50,753 bases of DNA from an uncultured Oscillospiraceae bacterium (lineage in GTDB: Bacteria > Bacillota > Clostridia > Oscillospirales > Ruminococcaceae): NCBI GenBank assembly GCA_934463345.1, contig CAKSJL010000003.1:1-50753 (forward strand), given 5' to 3'. Numbering within the stretch: the first letter of the stretch is position 1; every line of letters starts with the position of its first letter. Made by a program: the position numbers and the translations under genes. Below the pieces are notes generated by a model. That model was given only the letters and a program-made list of their open reading frames with translations. It was not told the DNA's origin and did no database searches. Shown here piece by piece: positions 24,888 through 32,233 of the stretch.

Positions 24888-26081
24888 ATGAATTATAAAT
24901 TTTCTGAAAAGGTTTCAAAACTTCAGGCATCAGCTATCAGAGAAATTCTCAAGTTCACTGCTGACCCGGAGGTTATCTCGTTTGCAGCCGGAAATCCGGC
25001 ACCGGAAGCATTCCCGACAGAAGAGGTCGGAAGAATATCTGCTGATATTCTGAAGAATGACCCTGTGCTGGCTTTGCAGTATAATATCTCGGAGGGATAT
25101 ACTCCGCTAAGAGATGTTCTGAAAGAAAGAATGACGAAGAAGAACTGCTTTAATGCTGACAATGATGATCTTCTTGTTACTTCCGGTGCTCAGCAGGCGA
25201 TCGAGCTTGCTTGCAAGGTTCTCTGCAATGAGGGGGATGTTCTTATTGCGGAATCTCCAAGCTTTATAGGTTCGCTTAACGCTTTCCGTTCATACAATGT
25301 AAGACTTGAGGGAGTTGAACAGGAAGAGGGCGGCATGAAGCTTGACGTTCTTGAAAATATCCTGAAAAGCTCCGACGGTCAGAAGGTAATTTACGTTATC
25401 CCTAACTTCCAGAATCCTACAGGCTCAACTATGTCCTTTGAAAAGAGAAAGGGTATATACGAGCTTGCATGTAAGTATGACGGCATAATTATCGAGGACA
25501 ACCCTTATGGAGACCTGAGATTTGCCGGAGAGGATGTTGATTCGATCAAGAGTCTGGATACAGAGGGCAGAGTTATATATGTCGGAAGCTTCTCCAAGAT
25601 TCTTGCACCGGGACTTCGTGTCGGCTATGCGTGTGTTCCTAAGAATATATTCCAGAAGATGGTTGTATGTAAGCAGGTATCGGATGTTCATACAAGTATC
25701 TGGCCGCAGCTTATATGTCAGAGATTCCTTACAGAGTGTGATCTTGACAGGCATTTTGAAAATCTTCGTGGAATTTATAAGAGAAAATGCAGTCTTATGC
25801 TTGAAAATATGGACAAGTATTTCTCAGAAAAGGTCACATATACACGTCCGGAGGGCGGACTGTTTATATGGGCAACTCTTCCGGAGGGAAGCGACATGAT
25901 GGGTTTCTGCACAAAGGCTGTAAAGGATTACAAGATAGCTGTGGTACCGGGAACTGCGTTTATGATAAACGAAAGCGACAATACAAATTCATTCCGTCTT
26001 AACTTCTCGACTCCGCCGGATGAGCAGATAGTAAAGGGAATAGAGATTCTGGGCGGCATGACAAAGGATATGCTTGACTGA
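24888..26081 (+). CDS. PLP-dependent aminotransferase (2-aminoadipate/aromatic type)
   Basis: This 397-residue fold-type I class I/II aminotransferase has FAAGNPAPEAFP near the N-terminus, TSGAQQAIELACKVL, PNFQNPTGSTMS, EDNPYGDLRF and the PLP lysine in YVGSFSKILAPGLRVGY. These match LysN-like and MocR-related aminotransferases acting on aminoadipate, branched or aromatic amino acids. ATG 24888 is favoured by alignment with relatives, though its ribosome site is weak (GAAAGG 13 bases away); ATG 24867 is possible. Confidence 0.87.
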   Translation: MNYKFSEKVSKLQASAIREILKFTADPEVISFAAGNPAPEAFPTEEVGRISADILKNDPVLALQYNISEGYTPLRDVLKERMTKKNCFNADNDDLLVTSGAQQAIELACKVLCNEGDVLIAESPSFIGSLNAFRSYNVRLEGVEQEEGGMKLDVLENILKSSDGQKVIYVIPNFQNPTGSTMSFEKRKGIYELACKYDGIIIEDNPYGDLRFAGEDVDSIKSLDTEGRVIYVGSFSKILAPGLRVGYACVPKNIFQKMVVCKQVSDVHTSIWPQLICQRFLTECDLDRHFENLRGIYKRKCSLMLENMDKYFSEKVTYTRPEGGLFIWATLPEGSDMMGFCTKAVKDYKIAVVPGTAFMINESDNTNSFRLNFSTPPDEQIVKGIEILGGMTKDMLD

Positions 26082-26164
26082 TAACTGCAAAGCAGGAAAA
26101 GCCGTACTGGGCTTACTAAAAAATACAAATCCGCATAAATCAAGCGGTGAAAGGAAAAATAAAA

Positions 26165-26701
26165 ATGGCAAGAAAACGTTCTGTACTTGACAGATACACG
26201 ACATCACAGAAATATATAGTTTCAAGAGGAAAGGCGCTGACTTTTCCAGCTGCTCCTTTTAAGCAGGAGATCAAGCCTAATCAGGTTTACGGCGCTGTTA
26301 TAGACATGCCTATGACTCCGACAGTTCTGGCTTCGCTCGTATGCTTTATAAACGGTTCAGCAAACATTTACTTTAATCTCGGCGGAGAGTATGTAAATGC
26401 TGCGGCACGTTACAGAGGTGTTGCACAGGCTTCATTTGACTTTGTAAGAATTGCGTCAGAATGTCTTGACTGCTGCAAAAAGACTACAAAATTTGATATG
26501 CCTGTTGCTGGAAAGAATTATATTTACCTCCTTACAAAAAACGGAGTATATATGACAGAGCTTTCTCCTAACGCAATTGCAAAAGAGGACGAATCTAAGA
26601 GGAAGCTTTTCAATATGTACCAGAGAGTTATGTCTCAGCTCAGAATTGCGCAGATGAAGGATCAGGCGTCAGGCGTCAGCAGCGGAAACGTTAACGAATA
26701 A
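26165..26701 (+). CDS. Hypothetical protein
   Basis: I do not recognise this 178-residue protein. It has a basic N-terminus (MARKRSVLDRYTTSQ), a central region with small hydrophobic strands (VLASLVCFINGSANIYFNLG), a CLDCC cysteine cluster and no signal peptide. ATG 26165 follows AAAGGA. Codon use resembles its neighbours and the gene sits between an aminotransferase and mazG with no clear terminator, so it is probably real. Confidence 0.65.
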   Translation: MARKRSVLDRYTTSQKYIVSRGKALTFPAAPFKQEIKPNQVYGAVIDMPMTPTVLASLVCFINGSANIYFNLGGEYVNAAARYRGVAQASFDFVRIASECLDCCKKTTKFDMPVAGKNYIYLLTKNGVYMTELSPNAIAKEDESKRKLFNMYQRVMSQLRIAQMKDQASGVSSGNVNE

Positions 26702-26863
26702 ACGAAGTTCTTTAAATGGCGGAATATAGGGAAAAAGCGATATTAACAGAAATTTGTGCGGAAATCAGTGATATTTCAATCATTTTTACAAACTTGCAGA
26801 AAACTATTGCTTTTTTCCTGATTTTAATGTAGTATATAGAATGTCAGAAAACAGGGTGATTTT

Positions 26864-27667
26864 ATGGTAGAATTTCAGCGCAGGGAGCATTACGATATAA
26901 ATGATCTGCGCAGGATTATGGAAATCCTCAGAAGTCCGGAGGGCTGTCCATGGGACATGGAGCAGACTCACAAATCTATAAGAAATGACTTTATAGAAGA
27001 AGTGTATGAAGCTATAGAGGCTATTGACCTTGACGATACTGAGCTTATGAGGGAAGAACTTGGAGATGTTCTGCTCCAGGTAGTATTTCACTGCCGCATT
27101 GAAGAGGAAAATAAAAATTTTTGCTTTGATGATATATGTGATGAGCTTTGCAAAAAGCTTATTGTAAGACACCCGCATGTTTTCGGAGATGTGACCGTTT
27201 CGGACACTGGCGAGGTGCTGAAAAACTGGGACGCTATAAAAAAGCAGACCAAGGGTCAGGAAAGCTATACGGAAACGCTGACGGCTGTTTCAAAGTCGCT
27301 TCCTGCACTCATGAGGGCACAGAAGGTCGGCAAAAGAGCTATGCGTGCAGGGATGGATTTCAGGAATGTGAATGAAGCCTTTGAATGTGTAAAGTCAGAA
27401 GCCGCTGAGCTTGAGGATGCTATAGCTTCGGGTGAAAAGGAAAGAATTTTCGAGGAATTCGGAGATCTGCTCTTTTCGTGCGTTAATACTGCAAGACATC
27501 TTGGCATTGACGCTGAGGAGGCTATGACCGCTGCGACCGAAAAATTCATCGGAAGATTTGCGGAGACAGAGGATCTTGTCAGGCTTGACGGGGCTGATAT
27601 GAAAGCTCTTGATATAGATCAACTTGATGTTTACTGGAATAAGGTAAAAAATCAGGCTAATAAATAA
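26864..27667 (+). CDS. mazG: Nucleoside triphosphate pyrophosphohydrolase MazG
   Basis: The enzyme hydrolyses NTPs to NMP and PPi and clears damaged nucleotides. The 267 residues contain two MazG domains. The first has LRSPEGCPWDMEQTHKS and the metal-binding helices EEVYEAIEAID and EELGDVLLQVVFH; the second has EAAELEDAI and EEFGDLLFSCVN. It corresponds to the MazG part of Bacillus YabN. It is followed 30 bp later by hup. Confidence 0.94.
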   Translation: MVEFQRREHYDINDLRRIMEILRSPEGCPWDMEQTHKSIRNDFIEEVYEAIEAIDLDDTELMREELGDVLLQVVFHCRIEEENKNFCFDDICDELCKKLIVRHPHVFGDVTVSDTGEVLKNWDAIKKQTKGQESYTETLTAVSKSLPALMRAQKVGKRAMRAGMDFRNVNEAFECVKSEAAELEDAIASGEKERIFEEFGDLLFSCVNTARHLGIDAEEAMTAATEKFIGRFAETEDLVRLDGADMKALDIDQLDVYWNKVKNQANK

Positions 27668-27697
27668 TGCTCAAAAGAATATTGGAGGTATAAAATA

Positions 27698-27973
27698 ATG
27701 ACTAAGGCAGAATTAGTAAATCAGATTGCAGAAAAAAGCGAATTAACAAAAAAGGATGCTGAGAAGGCATTTTCAGCTGTTGTTTCAGCAATTACAGAAG
27801 CTCTTGTAAACGGCGATAAGGTTCAGATTGTTGGTTTTGGTACATTTGAGGTTCGTGACCGTAAGGAAAAGCAGTCAAAGAATCCTCAGACTGGCGAAAC
27901 TATCACTGTTCCTGCAAAGAAAGCTCCTGCATTCAAGGCAGGTAAGGCTCTCAAGGACGCTGTAAACGCTTAA
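27698..27973 (+). CDS. hup: HU-family DNA-binding protein
   Basis: This 91-residue histone-like protein starts MTKAELVNQIAEKSELTKKD and has the GFGTFEVRDRKEK arm and the PAKKAPAFKAGKAL end. It bends and compacts DNA as a dimer. GGAGG lies at good spacing. Element B copy 3 separates its stop codon from its terminator, so the element is part of the 3' untranslated RNA. Confidence 0.97.
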   Translation: MTKAELVNQIAEKSELTKKDAEKAFSAVVSAITEALVNGDKVQIVGFGTFEVRDRKEKQSKNPQTGETITVPAKKAPAFKAGKALKDAVNA

Positions 27974-27990
27974 TTTAAGTTTTGATAAAT

Positions 27991-28156
27991 TAGAACCTGT
28001 CTTCACAAGCGTATGTGCACGTCTTTCCAGCAATTTTTTACGCATACTGCGTTAAAAATGCTTGCCATACACAAGTATGCCTGTGCATTTTTGCCTTGTC
28101 TGCGTAAAAATTGTGCTTGGAAATCCGCACAAATATCTTGTGAAGACGGGTTCTTA
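27991..28156 (+). repeat. Element B copy 3 (full length)
   Basis: Full-length near-palindrome with ends AGAACCTGTCTTCACAAG and CTTGTGAAGACGGGTTCT. It begins 18 bp after the hup stop and abuts the terminator stem at 28156. Confidence 0.9.
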
Positions 28157-28196
28157 ACGGCAGGGGTTTGAATATCTCTGCCGTTTTGTTTTTTAT
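28156..28196 (+). terminator. hup terminator
   Basis: AACGGCAG (28156-28163) pairs with CTGCCGTT (28178-28185), then TTGTTTTTT. Confidence 0.85.
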
Positions 28197-28221
28197 TTGA
28201 TTAACAGAAAGGAAAATTACC

Positions 28222-28464
28222 ATGCGACTTGATAAATATCTGAAAATAACACGTCTTATAAAGCGCAGAACAATTGCAAATGAAGCCTGTGATGCCGGAA
28301 GAGTTGTTGTCAACGGTAAAATCGCAAGGGCATCGTATGACGTTAAGGTCGGGGACGTAATTGAAATAAACATGGGTGCACGTCCGCTGAAGGTAAAGGT
28401 TACAAATGTTACTGAGCATGCAACAAAAGAAACCGCTGCGGATAATTACGTTGTAGTTTCATAG
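28222..28464 (+). CDS. rqcP: S4-domain RNA-binding protein RqcP (YabO/Hsp15 family)
   Basis: An 80-residue S4 domain: MRLDKYLKITRLIKRRTIAN, then GRVVVNGKIARAS and VKVGDVIEI. The Bacillus homologue helps RqcH add alanine tails on stalled 50S subunits. The gene follows mazG and hup as in many clostridia, but yabP and yabQ, which usually come next, are absent. Start: ATG behind AAAGGAAAA. Confidence 0.92.
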   Translation: MRLDKYLKITRLIKRRTIANEACDAGRVVVNGKIARASYDVKVGDVIEINMGARPLKVKVTNVTEHATKETAADNYVVVS

Positions 28465-28491
28465 TTCTGTCATTTAGTAAGTCAGTTTGTT

Positions 28492-28528
28492 AAAAGTGGC
28501 GGTCAACTGAGGTTGACCGCCACTTTTT
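28492..28528. terminator. Bidirectional terminator between rqcP and ppk1
   Basis: A perfect 16-bp stem (28492-28507 with 28512-28527), TGAG loop, A-run on one side and T-run on the other. Confidence 0.93.
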
Positions 28529-28545
28529 GTGAAGACAGGTTCTAA
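28525..28545 (-). repeat. Solitary end of element B
   Basis: TTTGTGAAGACAGGTTCTAA matches one terminus of element B with no second end beside it. It fuses to the T-run of the terminator and stops one base before the ppk1 stop codon. Confidence 0.75.
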
Positions 28546-28546
28546 G

Positions 28547-30697
28547 TTATTTCTCGTTTTTATCGCTCTTTTTGGTCGATGAGCGTACTGCTCTTTTTCT
28601 TTCAGGTTTTGGCCCAGATTCCTTTTTTGCTCTCGCCTTAACCTTGGCAGCAGCTTTCTTTTCAGCCTTTTTATATGCTTCTTCAAAGAAGTATCTCTGA
28701 GCGTCAAGCGGCTTTTCCTCATTGTGAGCCTTTACATATGTTCCGTCAGGAAGTTGCTTTCTTGCCTTTACATTGTCCGCAAGCAGGGTTTCAAACATTG
28801 CCCATATGCGCTGCTTTATGCGCTCGTTATAGATAGGCGCTGCAACCTCTATACGCCTTACAGTGTTTCTGGTCATAAAGTCAGCAGAGCTTATATATAT
28901 TCTGCTTCTTGATTTTGTACCGAAAATGTAGATACGGCTGTGTTCAAGATATCTTCCGACAATGCTTCTAACAGTTATATTCTCGGTTTCTCCCTCAATT
29001 CCGGCAATAAGAGTGTTTATTCCTCTTATAACCATATCAATTTTAACACCTGCTTTTGATGCTTCAACAAGCTTATCCATTATAACCTTATCACATAGCG
29101 AATTGATTTTTATGCCAATGTAGGCATCCTCACCCTTTTCAGCATGATCAATCTCATCATCTATCATTTCAAGCACACGATTTTGCAGGCAAAGCGGAGC
29201 TATAAGAAGATGCTCGGAATGCTCTATAAGGCGTTTTTCAGCCAGAGCGTCAAATAGCTGCTGAGCCTCCTCGCCGATTTCCTGATTTGCTGTCATAAGT
29301 GAAAGGTCGGTGTAGAGCGTTGACGTTTTTTCATTGTAATTTCCGGTTCCGATCTGTGAAATGTACTCTGTCCTGTTTCCTATGCTGCGTGTTATGAGCA
29401 GAAGCTTTGAGTGCACTTTAAGCTCCATAGGACCGTACATTATGCGGCAGCCTGAATCCTGGAGACGTCTTGACCAGCCTATGTTGTTTTCCTCGTCAAA
29501 TCTTGCACGAAGCTCAACAAGGACAGTTACTTCCTTTCCGTTTTCAGCAGCATCGCACAGGGCTTCAATTATCTGGCTGTTTTTTGCAAGTCTGTAGAGG
29601 GTTATTTTGATTTCAGTTACTTTCGGGTCATTTGCAGCCTCGTTTAAAAGCTGTATAAATGGTTTTATAGACTCATACGGATAGCTCAGGAGTATGTCAT
29701 GTCTTTTTATCTGTGATATCATAGCCATGCTGTCAGCTATGCTTGCGGATTTCTGCGGAGTGAGCTTGTCAAATTTCAGCTTCGGATCGTCGAGCATATC
29801 TCTGACTGCTCCGATGAATGAAAGGTCAAGGGGGGTTTTCAGATAGAATATGTGGTTTTCATTCAGGTCAAGCTTTTTGCACAAAAACTGGAGTGCCGGA
29901 TGACTAAAGGTTTCCGAAAGCTGCATTCTTACAGGATGTAGTTTTTTTCTTTTTTTGCAAAGCTCCTCCATTGCCTCACGAAAGTCAAAGTCCTGGTCAT
30001 AAAGTCCTTCTTCGACCGTTATATCAGCGTTTCTTGTGATTCTGAAAAGTGTTTTGTCAATGACCTTGTAATTTTTAAATATTGTCGGAGCAAAATGCAG
30101 AATAAGATCCTCTGCGAGTATAAACCTGTTTCCTCCTGAAAGGCGTATAACCCTGCTGAACTGTCCGCTTGCAGGTATTATTCCCAGTCTTACGCTGGAT
30201 TTTGACTGGAGCTGAACAACGCAGTAAATTTCCTTGTTTTTAAGGAACGGAAACGGATTTTTTTTGTCAACAATAAGAGGGAATACAAGAGGTTTTATTT
30301 CCTTTTTGAAGTATTCCTGAAGATATTGCTGTTCCTCAATTGTTGCCGAGCGGAAATTTACCTGTTCAACGCCATACTCCATAAGCTCAAGCATTATGTT
30401 CTTATAGGCGATATCCTTCATAGGTTCAAGCTCATTGACCTTGTAAAATATAGCGTCAAGCTGCTCTGCGGCAGTCATTCCGGACTTGTTGTCCTTTTTT
30501 TTAGGCTTGACCAGCATCTGATCATAAAGAGAGCCTACTCTTACCATAAAAAACTCATCAAGATTACTCTGAAAAATTCCGGCAAAATTCAGCCTTTCAA
30601 GAAGCGGTACGCCGGGATCCTGAGCTTCTTCAAGAACTCTTTCGTTAAATTTTAGCCAGGATAATTCTCTGTTTTCATATATAGTGTATTCAGACAT
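28547..30697 (-). CDS. ppk1: Polyphosphate kinase 1
   Basis: PPK1 makes inorganic polyphosphate from ATP. The 716 residues begin with the helical N domain (RELSWLKFNERVLEEA), then the core with the phosphohistidine motif MELKVHSKLLLITR and the second histidine in YLEHSRIYIFG, then SSADFMTRN. The last 40 residues are a lysine/arginine-rich, probably disordered tail (such as KKAAAKVKARAKKE) beyond the usual end, perhaps binding the polyanion. Start: ATG behind GGAGGAAACAG. Confidence 0.96.
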   Translation of the reverse strand: MSEYTIYENRELSWLKFNERVLEEAQDPGVPLLERLNFAGIFQSNLDEFFMVRVGSLYDQMLVKPKKKDNKSGMTAAEQLDAIFYKVNELEPMKDIAYKNIMLELMEYGVEQVNFRSATIEEQQYLQEYFKKEIKPLVFPLIVDKKNPFPFLKNKEIYCVVQLQSKSSVRLGIIPASGQFSRVIRLSGGNRFILAEDLILHFAPTIFKNYKVIDKTLFRITRNADITVEEGLYDQDFDFREAMEELCKKRKKLHPVRMQLSETFSHPALQFLCKKLDLNENHIFYLKTPLDLSFIGAVRDMLDDPKLKFDKLTPQKSASIADSMAMISQIKRHDILLSYPYESIKPFIQLLNEAANDPKVTEIKITLYRLAKNSQIIEALCDAAENGKEVTVLVELRARFDEENNIGWSRRLQDSGCRIMYGPMELKVHSKLLLITRSIGNRTEYISQIGTGNYNEKTSTLYTDLSLMTANQEIGEEAQQLFDALAEKRLIEHSEHLLIAPLCLQNRVLEMIDDEIDHAEKGEDAYIGIKINSLCDKVIMDKLVEASKAGVKIDMVIRGINTLIAGIEGETENITVRSIVGRYLEHSRIYIFGTKSRSRIYISSADFMTRNTVRRIEVAAPIYNERIKQRIWAMFETLLADNVKARKQLPDGTYVKAHNEEKPLDAQRYFFEEAYKKAEKKAAAKVKARAKKESGPKPERKRAVRSSTKKSDKNEK

Positions 30698-30755
30698 TAC
30701 TGTTTCCTCCGTTATTTCGTTTATAAAAAGACAGTATCAATTCTATATAATATAC

Positions 30756-30784
30756 ATTATATATCAATAAATGCATCAAGTCAA
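30756..30784 (-). promoter_or_regulatory. ppk1 promoter
   Basis: Minus-strand TTGACT (30779-30784) and TATAAT (30756-30761) with a 17-bp spacer. Confidence 0.75.
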
Positions 30785-30875
30785 GAAAATTGCTATATTT
30801 TTGTGTTAATTGTATGTAAAATTTATATAAAGTGTACATGTGAAACTAATAAAAAAGAAAATAAAGCATAAAATA

Positions 30876-30908
30876 ACAGAGATGCCTTGCAGATGAAAGC
30901 ATCTCTGT
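30876..30908 (-). terminator. Terminator after the small membrane protein gene
   Basis: A 10-bp perfect stem ACAGAGATGC/GCATCTCTGT followed on the minus strand by TTATTTTATG. Confidence 0.75.
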
Positions 30909-30966
30909 TTGCCTGTATAGTTCAGGATAACGTGTGGTTAGTGGTTACCATTACAAATCTTAATTA

Positions 30967-31332
30967 TTATAGGACATTCGTTCCGGTTTCCTTTTCAATT
31001 TCAAGAGCAGTGTTTATTACTGACATTTCGGAAATAATATTTACATTATAAAACAGATCCGCAATAGCCTGGATTATTGTTCTGGTAATGTAGGCGATAG
31101 ACAGAAGTGCGGCAGCCGATATGATTATAATTAAAACTGGTATAAAGTAATCTGAACTTGCAATGAGCATAATTATTCCGACTACAACTGCAACAAATGC
31201 TAATATTACATGTACTATCCAGAACGATTTTGCATATCTTGTTAAAATCCTTGTTGTTCCCGGCGGAATTTTTGCATTTGCAATTTTTCCTGAATACTGA
31301 CTTGCTGAAATGTTGCTTGTCTTATTTTCCAT
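30967..31332 (-). CDS. Small membrane protein, divergent from XRE regulator
   Basis: This 121-residue protein of unknown function has a polar N-terminus, two close membrane helices (about residues 36-55 and 60-85) and a soluble C-terminus with an amphipathic helix (TRTIIQAIADLFYNVNIISE). Start: ATG behind GGAGGT. It shares an intergenic region containing paired operators with the XRE regulator at 31498, so that regulator probably controls it. Confidence 0.68.
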   Translation of the reverse strand: MENKTSNISASQYSGKIANAKIPPGTTRILTRYAKSFWIVHVILAFVAVVVGIIMLIASSDYFIPVLIIIISAAALLSIAYITRTIIQAIADLFYNVNIISEMSVINTALEIEKETGTNVL

Positions 31333-31383
31333 CTTGAGTTACCTCCAAAAATTAAATTGAAAACAGGATTTATGACTAAAATT

Positions 31384-31435
31384 ATAGGTCACATTGCCCT
31401 ATTTACAATTTTAATTATAGGTCAAATAGACCTAT
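31384..31435. promoter_or_regulatory. Two XRE-type operators
   Basis: ATAGGTC-N5-GCCCTAT (31384-31402, one mismatch) and ATAGGTC-AAATA-GACCTAT (31417-31435, perfect) are 33 bp apart centre to centre, about three helical turns. They lie between the divergent membrane protein and XRE genes. Confidence 0.7.
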
Positions 31436-31497
31436 TTGTCAATATGTCATTATGCAATAATTATTATATGTAATTTTGTTAAAGGAGCATAAATGGC

Positions 31498-31734
31498 ATG
31501 AACAGAATAAAGGAAATGCGCAGAGAGCGTGGTCTGACACAGCTTCAGGTTCAGATGAAAACAGGCATAGACCAGAGCGATTATTCAAAAATAGAAAGAG
31601 AGGTCAGATATCCGACTCTTGAACAAATAACTGCGCTTGCATGTCTTTTTGGTACGAGCATAGATTATCTTGCAGGACTGACTGACGAGAAGAATCCTTA
31701 TCCTCCTGTCAGAAGGGAAGCAGAAAATAAATAA
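31498..31734 (+). CDS. XRE-family transcriptional regulator
   Basis: A 78-residue protein that is almost only a Cro/C1-type HTH: IKEMRRERGLTQLQVQMKTG, IDQSDYSKIEREVRYPTLEQ and the closing IDYLAGLTD helix common in Firmicute XRE proteins. It likely binds the ATAGGTC operators and represses itself and the divergent membrane protein. Start at ATG 31498 behind AAAGGAG. No sensor domain is present. Confidence 0.88.
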   Translation: MNRIKEMRRERGLTQLQVQMKTGIDQSDYSKIEREVRYPTLEQITALACLFGTSIDYLAGLTDEKNPYPPVRREAENK

Positions 31735-31742
31735 AAAAATAA

Positions 31743-31764
31743 CCCGGAATCCTGTGATTCCGGG
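31743..31764. terminator. Hairpin after the XRE gene
   Basis: CCCGGAATC/GATTCCGGG, 9-bp perfect stem with a CTGT loop. The good T-run is on the minus strand; on the plus strand only AATTTC follows. Confidence 0.55.
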
Positions 31765-31828
31765 AATTTCAATTAAAATAAGAGAAAATAAATATGTGTA
31801 GAACAAAAGAAAGGAGACAACAAAACGA

Positions 31829-31858
31829 GTGTAAAATAATTCATGAATTATTTAACAC
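31829..31858. other. 30-bp near-perfect palindrome upstream of PFOR
   Basis: GTGTAAAATAATTC-AT-GAATTATTTAACAC pairs over its whole length except one A/A position. It lies in the 500-bp AT-rich gap between the XRE gene and PFOR, where no gene was found. It may be a regulator site or an RNA hairpin. Confidence 0.6.
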
Positions 31859-32133
31859 TATGGATATTATACACTAAAATTCCCTTATCGTCAATAAAAA
31901 AACCCGTTTTTTTTGAATTTTAATTGTTTTTTGTATTTTTCACCAATATTTCGGTCTAAAGATTATACAATTTTAATGGCTTATAGGTCGAATTAATCAA
32001 AATCCTGTAAAAAAATATGTCATATTGCATAATAAAATCGAAATAAGATTCTGCAAAATGCCATATAAAGGTGATTTATTGCCGCTGGACGCTGTTTAAC
32101 ATCTTTTTTATGAGTATTTTGACGAAAAAGTAC

Positions 32134-32162
32134 TTTACAAAGCCACAAATTTATGTTATTAT
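32134..32162 (+). promoter_or_regulatory. PFOR promoter
   Basis: TTTACA (32134-32139) and TATTAT (32157-32162) with a 17-bp spacer; the start codon is about 65 bases downstream of the expected start site. Confidence 0.6.
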
Positions 32163-32172
32163 TATACAGCAA

Positions 32173-32194
32173 GGTTATGTGAAGTTACATAACC
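32173..32194. promoter_or_regulatory. Perfect palindrome at the PFOR start site
   Basis: GGTTATGT-GAAGTT-ACATAACC has perfect 8-bp arms and lies directly after the -10 box, a repressor position. It is not a standard Rex (TTGTGA-N6-TCACAA) or CIRCE sequence. Confidence 0.55.
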
Positions 32195-32233
32195 GTTAAA
32201 TATTTTAATGATAAACCAGGAGGACTATTACCA

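Noticed and set aside
28222-28545. rqcP as cargo of a composite transposon bounded by element B ends
   Set aside because: One side is a complete element and the other only a solitary end fused to a terminator; rqcP is in its usual conserved place after mazG and hup.
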